This document shows positions 7,562-10,525 of a DNA stretch of 10,525 nt, piece by piece. Under the pieces are notes generated by a model that saw nothing but the letters and a program-made list of their open reading frames with translations, did not search any database and was not told where the DNA came from. This stretch comes from Methanoregula sp. (GTDB taxonomy: Archaea > Halobacteriota > Methanomicrobia > Methanomicrobiales > Methanospirillaceae). Where the stretch lies: positions 10,529 to 21,053 of the forward strand of contig PMKW01000064.1 of assembly GCA_003157895.1 (NCBI GenBank), written 5' to 3'. The position numbers and the translations under genes are program-made. Each line of letters opens with the position of its first letter. Position 1 is the first letter of the stretch.

Positions 7562-8647
7562 TTACACCAGTTCATATAGCGTTGTCCGCTGCCGGAGTTT
7601 CCGGCCGAGATCGGAGGCGATCCGCTCCATATCAGCCGGGTCGAGATAATCCGAATCCGATGCCCCGGCATTCCCGCTCACGTCATCCGTGAACATCGTG
7701 CCGGCAAGATCGTTGGCGCCTGAGAGAAGGGCGAGCTGGGTCATCTTCAGGCCGACCTTGCCCCAGGCGACCTGGATGTTATCGAAGTTATCGAGGAAGA
7801 GCCGGGAGACCGCGATCATTAAGAGGTCCTCCCTGCCCGTTGGCCCCGGGCGGGCAATTCCCTGCCGGAAGAGCGGGGTGTTGGTATGGACAAAGGGAAG
7901 CGTGACGAGTTCCGTGAACCCGTGCGTCTCATCCTGGATATCCCGAATGATGCGGAGGTGCTCGGCCTGGTCGCGGGCGGTTTCGTATGAGCCGTACATG
8001 ATGGTCGCTGTTGACCGGAGTCCTGCATTATGACACTCTTTGATGATCCGGACCCAGTCGTCAGTGGATACCTTGCGGGGGCAGATTACTTTCCGGACCG
8101 AATCCACGAGGATCTCCGCAGCAGTTCCCTGGATTGTCCCGAGCCCCTCTGTTTTAAGCCGTGCGATCACGGTTGTTGTCGGGATCTTTCCCTGCTTTGC
8201 CGCGTGGGCTACCTCGTCCGGGCTGAAGGCGTGGATGTGGACACCGGGTGCCCCCTCATGGAGCCAGTGCATGATATCGGTATACGTGTCCAGCGTGAAC
8301 CCGGGGTGGACGCCCGAGAGCAGGCAGATCTCGGTCACCTTCCGTTCATACGCGAGCCGGGCCTGTTTCTGGATCCCCGCCCTGTCGTGGCAGAAGGCCC
8401 CCTCGTCCGTTGCTTTCCGGCCAAACCCGCAGAACCCGCAGAGGTTCTTGCAGATGTTGGTCACGTGCAGGTTCTGGTTCCGTACGTAGGTGACGATATC
8501 TCCCGCCCGGCGTTCCCGCATCTCGTCAGCGGCGACGGTGATCCGCCAGACATCCCGCCCGCGTGCGGAGAGGAGGAACTCTGCATCTTTTCCGGTGAGG
8601 CGGTACCCGGCCAGAGCATCGGATAAAAGAACCTGAACAGATGCCAT
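7562..8647 (-). CDS. cofH: CofH: 5-amino-6-(D-ribitylamino)uracil--L-tyrosine 4-hydroxyphenyl transferase (FO synthase subunit 2)
   Basis: A radical SAM enzyme of F420 biosynthesis. With CofG it builds the deazaflavin FO from tyrosine and the ribityl-uracil intermediate. The radical-SAM cluster motif CxxxCxxC is C66, C70, C73 (in NICKNLCGFC). CofH-type signatures follow in order: HIHAFSPDE, GTAAEILVD, VICPRKVSTDDW, TATIMYGSYET, FVHTNTPL, NIQVAWGKVG and QRTTLY near the C-terminus. Length (361 residues) fits the family. I chose the ATG at 8647 because GAGGG (8653-8657) precedes it by 5 bases; a GTG at 8665 and an ATG at 8659 are in frame and would add six or two residues. The gene lies just after the signal peptidase stop, so it is probably cotranscribed with it. 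No cofG lies in the window. The C-terminal stretch MFTDDVSGNAG departs from the more usual MMEENIS-type wording, so a CofH paralogue is a small possibility. Confidence 0.87.
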   Translation of the reverse strand: MASVQVLLSDALAGYRLTGKDAEFLLSARGRDVWRITVAADEMRERRAGDIVTYVRNQNLHVTNICKNLCGFCGFGRKATDEGAFCHDRAGIQKQARLAYERKVTEICLLSGVHPGFTLDTYTDIMHWLHEGAPGVHIHAFSPDEVAHAAKQGKIPTTTVIARLKTEGLGTIQGTAAEILVDSVRKVICPRKVSTDDWVRIIKECHNAGLRSTATIMYGSYETARDQAEHLRIIRDIQDETHGFTELVTLPFVHTNTPLFRQGIARPGPTGREDLLMIAVSRLFLDNFDNIQVAWGKVGLKMTQLALLSGANDLAGTMFTDDVSGNAGASDSDYLDPADMERIASDLGRKLRQRTTLYELV

Positions 8648-8661
8648 CGCCGCCCTCATGC

Positions 8662-9621
8662 TCACCGCTTCTTCTTCGGTCCTTTCTTCGCCGGCTTTGC
8701 AGCGGCTTTTTCGTTCTCCTCCTTCCTGCGGAGGTAGAGCTCATGGAGCACCATAATGACGATGACGACAATGATCACTTCCCCGATATGGAGGGGGAGG
8801 AGGCCGACGTATGGGATGGTGAAGAGCGCTTTTCCCACCACCCATTCCTTTTCCACGGGTTCGATGGTCCCTGTCCCGGCAAGCGTGAGGGATCCCTGGT
8901 CGCTGGCGTAGTTGTTGTCCCCTTTCGTGATATATCCGCCATGGCTCGTAATCGTGCTGGTATTCATAACATAGCCGGAGTGCTGGACCAGGGTATCTGC
9001 GGGCAGGACATAATTTTCACCCGAGACATTTCTCATAACAAGGTCCCGGGAACCTGGCGTGTAGTTTCCATCAGAAGTTGCGTTACCGGTCAAAAGGATC
9101 TTGTACCCGTCCGCGGTCGTTCCGTCAACGGTCAGCGGGAGATAGCCGGTTGGTGTGACCGAACCCCGGTAGATATTGATATACGTGGGAACCGGGTCGC
9201 CGGCCGGTATCCAGGTCATGGCCCGGTGGATAATCGGGTGCTGTTTCGAGAAGGGGAGGAGGCCGACCGAGGCCCACATATCGGTGATCCCGTTCGGGCG
9301 GTAGATGATCACGTCGCCGTAATCTCCGAATTTCTGGTATCCCGAGATCTTCCCTTCGTCCCAGGTCTGGAGGTCCCCGAAGCGGTCTTTCTGGACAACA
9401 ACCACGAGATCCCCCACATTCATGTTTGGCACCATGCTCTCGGATTCGATGGTTACGACTGCAGGCCATGTTCCGCAGATGAGATAGAGGAGAATGGCGA
9501 TCGTGCCGACCACCGCGACCACCCAGAGGAGGTCGCGGGCGAGCGAGACGGCCCAGTGGTCACTGGTGCGGAATTGTGTGACAAGGGATCGGAGGTCACG
9601 GGAAGGTGCGTTGTCAGCCAT
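8662..9621 (-). CDS. Archaeal type I signal peptidase (S26B/Sec11-like), 319 aa
   Basis: A membrane protease that removes signal peptides from exported proteins. It has an N-terminal anchor (residues about 31-50) and then the catalytic serine S62 in ESESMVP. Catalytic histidine H132 follows in HPIIHRAM; archaeal and eukaryotic ER enzymes use His where bacteria use Lys. The acidic box KGDNNYASD supplies D235 and D241. A second membrane helix (about 276-295) and a lysine-rich cytoplasmic tail end the protein. The Ser-His spacing of 70 residues is normal, but His and the Asp box are separated by about 100 residues, far more than in compact archaeal enzymes, so an extra extracytoplasmic segment is inserted there. 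The frame is open upstream to 9945, but that part is antisense to the LysE gene and not protein-like. ATG 9621 is chosen; ATG 9666 is possible. An ACTATACC element (9641-9648) could serve a leaderless start. The stop abuts cofH. Confidence 0.86.
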   Translation of the reverse strand: MADNAPSRDLRSLVTQFRTSDHWAVSLARDLLWVVAVVGTIAILLYLICGTWPAVVTIESESMVPNMNVGDLVVVVQKDRFGDLQTWDEGKISGYQKFGDYGDVIIYRPNGITDMWASVGLLPFSKQHPIIHRAMTWIPAGDPVPTYINIYRGSVTPTGYLPLTVDGTTADGYKILLTGNATSDGNYTPGSRDLVMRNVSGENYVLPADTLVQHSGYVMNTSTITSHGGYITKGDNNYASDQGSLTLAGTGTIEPVEKEWVVGKALFTIPYVGLLPLHIGEVIIVVIVIMVLHELYLRRKEENEKAAAKPAKKGPKKKR

Positions 9622-9695
9622 GGGATCAGCCTGTACTGCTGGTATAGTGTTGGACCCTTTGCACATTAACCATGCGGGATTATTCTTGTAACTTC

Positions 9696-10313
9696 CTACC
9701 GCGAGAGGGGGAGGAACGCGCCGGCAAGGTAATAGAAACCGAAGAGGACAAGGAATATCCCGCAGGCAGCCATGATGCGGTGGTACGTGGTATCCGCAAA
9801 GATCGTCCGGCCCTTTGAGATACCGGTGGAGATAAACGTGTACCAGCCCACATCCGCGGACCAATGGCCGAGCATGAAGACCGCGGCAAGGGTGAGTCCG
9901 CCCGCAAGCGACTTGATCAGGAGGGCGCTCCCGACCGAGAGCCACCAGATCCAGAAATAGGGGTTGGCCGCACTGGTCAAAAGCCCGGCCTTGTACGGGC
10001 TTGTGACGGCCCGGGCCGGTGCCGGGTTAAGGCTCGCCGTCCTGCTGCCGGATATTGTCAGGATCCCGAAGATGATGAGGGAAATGCCCCCGACCATAGC
10101 AATGGCGGTCGTGTAGGGGCTGGCGACACTGGCAAGGCCGAGGATGATCAGAAAGAAGATCCCCGTCTCGGCAAGGATGTGGCCAAGCGAGATCTTCAGG
10201 CCCGCCGTCCAGTCTCCGGCAAGGGAGGCGTTGATGGTCGCAACCAGCGTCGGGCCGGGGGCAAGCGCCCCGGTCAGCCCGATGAGGAAGCCCAGCACCA
10301 GCGTTGATACCAT
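9696..10313 (-). CDS. LysE/RhtB-family exporter, 205 aa
   Basis: A small membrane exporter of the LysE superfamily, whose characterised members export amino acids or related small metabolites. About six membrane helices are predicted. The family hallmark lies in the first helix (GFLIGLTGALAPGPT), and the central NPYFWIWW matches the conserved NP-aromatic motif before the fourth helix. Length is typical for the family. I chose the ATG at 10313 because LysE proteins begin directly at this point (MVSTLVLGF). A TTG at 10325 would add four residues, and the frame is closed by a stop at 10347-10349. No clear ribosome binding site is seen, so a short-leader or leaderless transcript is likely. It is the first gene of the minus-strand group, 74 bases before the signal peptidase. 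Substrate is unknown. Confidence 0.88.
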   Translation of the reverse strand: MVSTLVLGFLIGLTGALAPGPTLVATINASLAGDWTAGLKISLGHILAETGIFFLIILGLASVASPYTTAIAMVGGISLIIFGILTISGSRTASLNPAPARAVTSPYKAGLLTSAANPYFWIWWLSVGSALLIKSLAGGLTLAAVFMLGHWSADVGWYTFISTGISKGRTIFADTTYHRIMAACGIFLVLFGFYYLAGAFLPLSR

Positions 10314-10352
10314 TTCGTAGAACAATTCGTTTGCCCCGGTTGTGTATTACCG

Positions 10353-10359
10353 GATTTAT
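10353..10359 (-). promoter_or_regulatory. Weak TATA-like box before the LysE-family gene
   Basis: Read on the minus strand, GATAAATCC in this stretch resembles a TATA element. It lies about 40 bases before the ATG at 10313, which would give a transcription start near 10330 and a leader of about 15 bases. The sequence match is modest. Confidence 0.3.
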
Positions 10360-10413
10360 CCTGATCGGGCATGAAGGCGCTGCTTTGCTGCTTCCTGCCA
10401 GGCAAACCTCTTT

Positions 10414-10435
10414 GAAGAACTCTGATGAGTTCTTC
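10414..10435. repeat. Perfect 9-bp inverted repeat with 4-base loop
   Basis: GAAGAACTC (10414-10422) and GAGTTCTTC (10427-10435) are exact reverse complements around the loop TGAT. A pyrimidine tract follows on the plus strand. The hairpin lies about 100 bases upstream of the LysE gene and outside any gene I can support. It could be a terminator for a gene entering from the right, a protein-binding site, or a structured leader; the sequence does not decide. Confidence 0.6.
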
Positions 10436-10455
10436 TTCTCCTCGCGGTTGGAGAG

Positions 10456-10487
10456 ATTTGTAAAAATTCGACAAGGAGAAGGGAGGT
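10456..10487 (+). promoter_or_regulatory. AT-rich element and GGAGG motif near the right edge
   Basis: The plus strand carries TTTGTAAAAATT (10457-10468) followed by GGGAGGT (10481-10487). They could be a TATA-like box and a ribosome binding site for a gene running rightwards out of the window. The next ATG (10510) is too far from the GGAGG for normal spacing, so this is a weak call. Confidence 0.2.
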
Positions 10488-10525
10488 AAAGCCGGCCTTC
10501 GACTTTCTGATGAACCACTCGGACA

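Noticed and set aside
8641..9669. A 342-codon plus-strand frame across the signal peptidase gene
   Set aside because: It is antisense to the peptidase with its Ser, His and Asp boxes, has biased composition, and no start signal was seen.
9622..9945. N-terminal extension of the signal peptidase frame up to 9945
   Set aside because: The added sequence is Cys/Arg/Pro/His-rich and overlaps the LysE-family gene in another frame; the protein-like part starts at MADNAPSRDL.
10510..10525. Possible start of a plus-strand gene (ATG at 10510) leaving the window
   Set aside because: Only five codons are visible and the GGAGG at 10483-10487 is too far away for a normal ribosome binding site.
10480..10525. 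tRNA-like stretch on the minus strand (CCGAGTGGTTCA)
   Set aside because: It resembles a Ser/Leu tRNA D-arm for a few bases, but no anticodon arm, variable arm or T-arm consensus follows.

Overview
The window most likely comes from a methanogenic archaeon of the order Methanomicrobiales (Methanoregula-like). This is an inference from gene content, not a database match. Supporting signs are a CofH enzyme for the deazaflavin cofactor F420, an archaeal Ser-His-Asp type I signal peptidase, a COG1361/S-layer-type surface protein paired with an HAE3-type RND transporter, archaeal TATA-like boxes, GGAG-type ribosome binding sites and moderately high GC. Coding density is high. I see no tRNA, rRNA, CRISPR array or insertion sequence.

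Layout: the window splits into two converging halves. On the plus strand, positions 1-3352 hold the 3' part of a secreted, membrane-anchored Ig-like-repeat protein whose stop overlaps (ATGA) the start of a 770-residue RND/MMPL exporter. A probable terminator follows. Positions 3540-7557 hold a tight four-gene operon: an ABC ATPase, its 12-TM permease, an iron-sulfur aldo/keto reductase and a TetR-family repressor. Three of these four genes touch or overlap, and the fourth follows after 25 bases. A TATA-like box and two adjacent perfect 8-bp palindromes sit before the first gene, where the TetR protein would be expected to act.

On the minus strand, read from right to left, a LysE-family exporter (10313-9696) is followed after 74 bases by a signal peptidase I (9621-8662). 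The peptidase stop lies against the start of cofH (8647-7562). The stop codons of cofH and the TetR gene are only 4 bases apart, so the two transcription units meet tail to tail with no spacer.

How the genes may work together: the four-gene operon reads as a self-regulated detoxification unit in which a ligand-sensing repressor controls an exporter and an iron-sulfur oxidoreductase. The RND exporter with its surface partner looks like a two-component envelope machine. Gaps longer than about 70 bases are 3353-3539 (terminator, promoter, operator), 9622-9695 (possible start signals of the peptidase gene) and 10314-10525 (leader of the LysE gene, a perfect hairpin, and no convincing gene).
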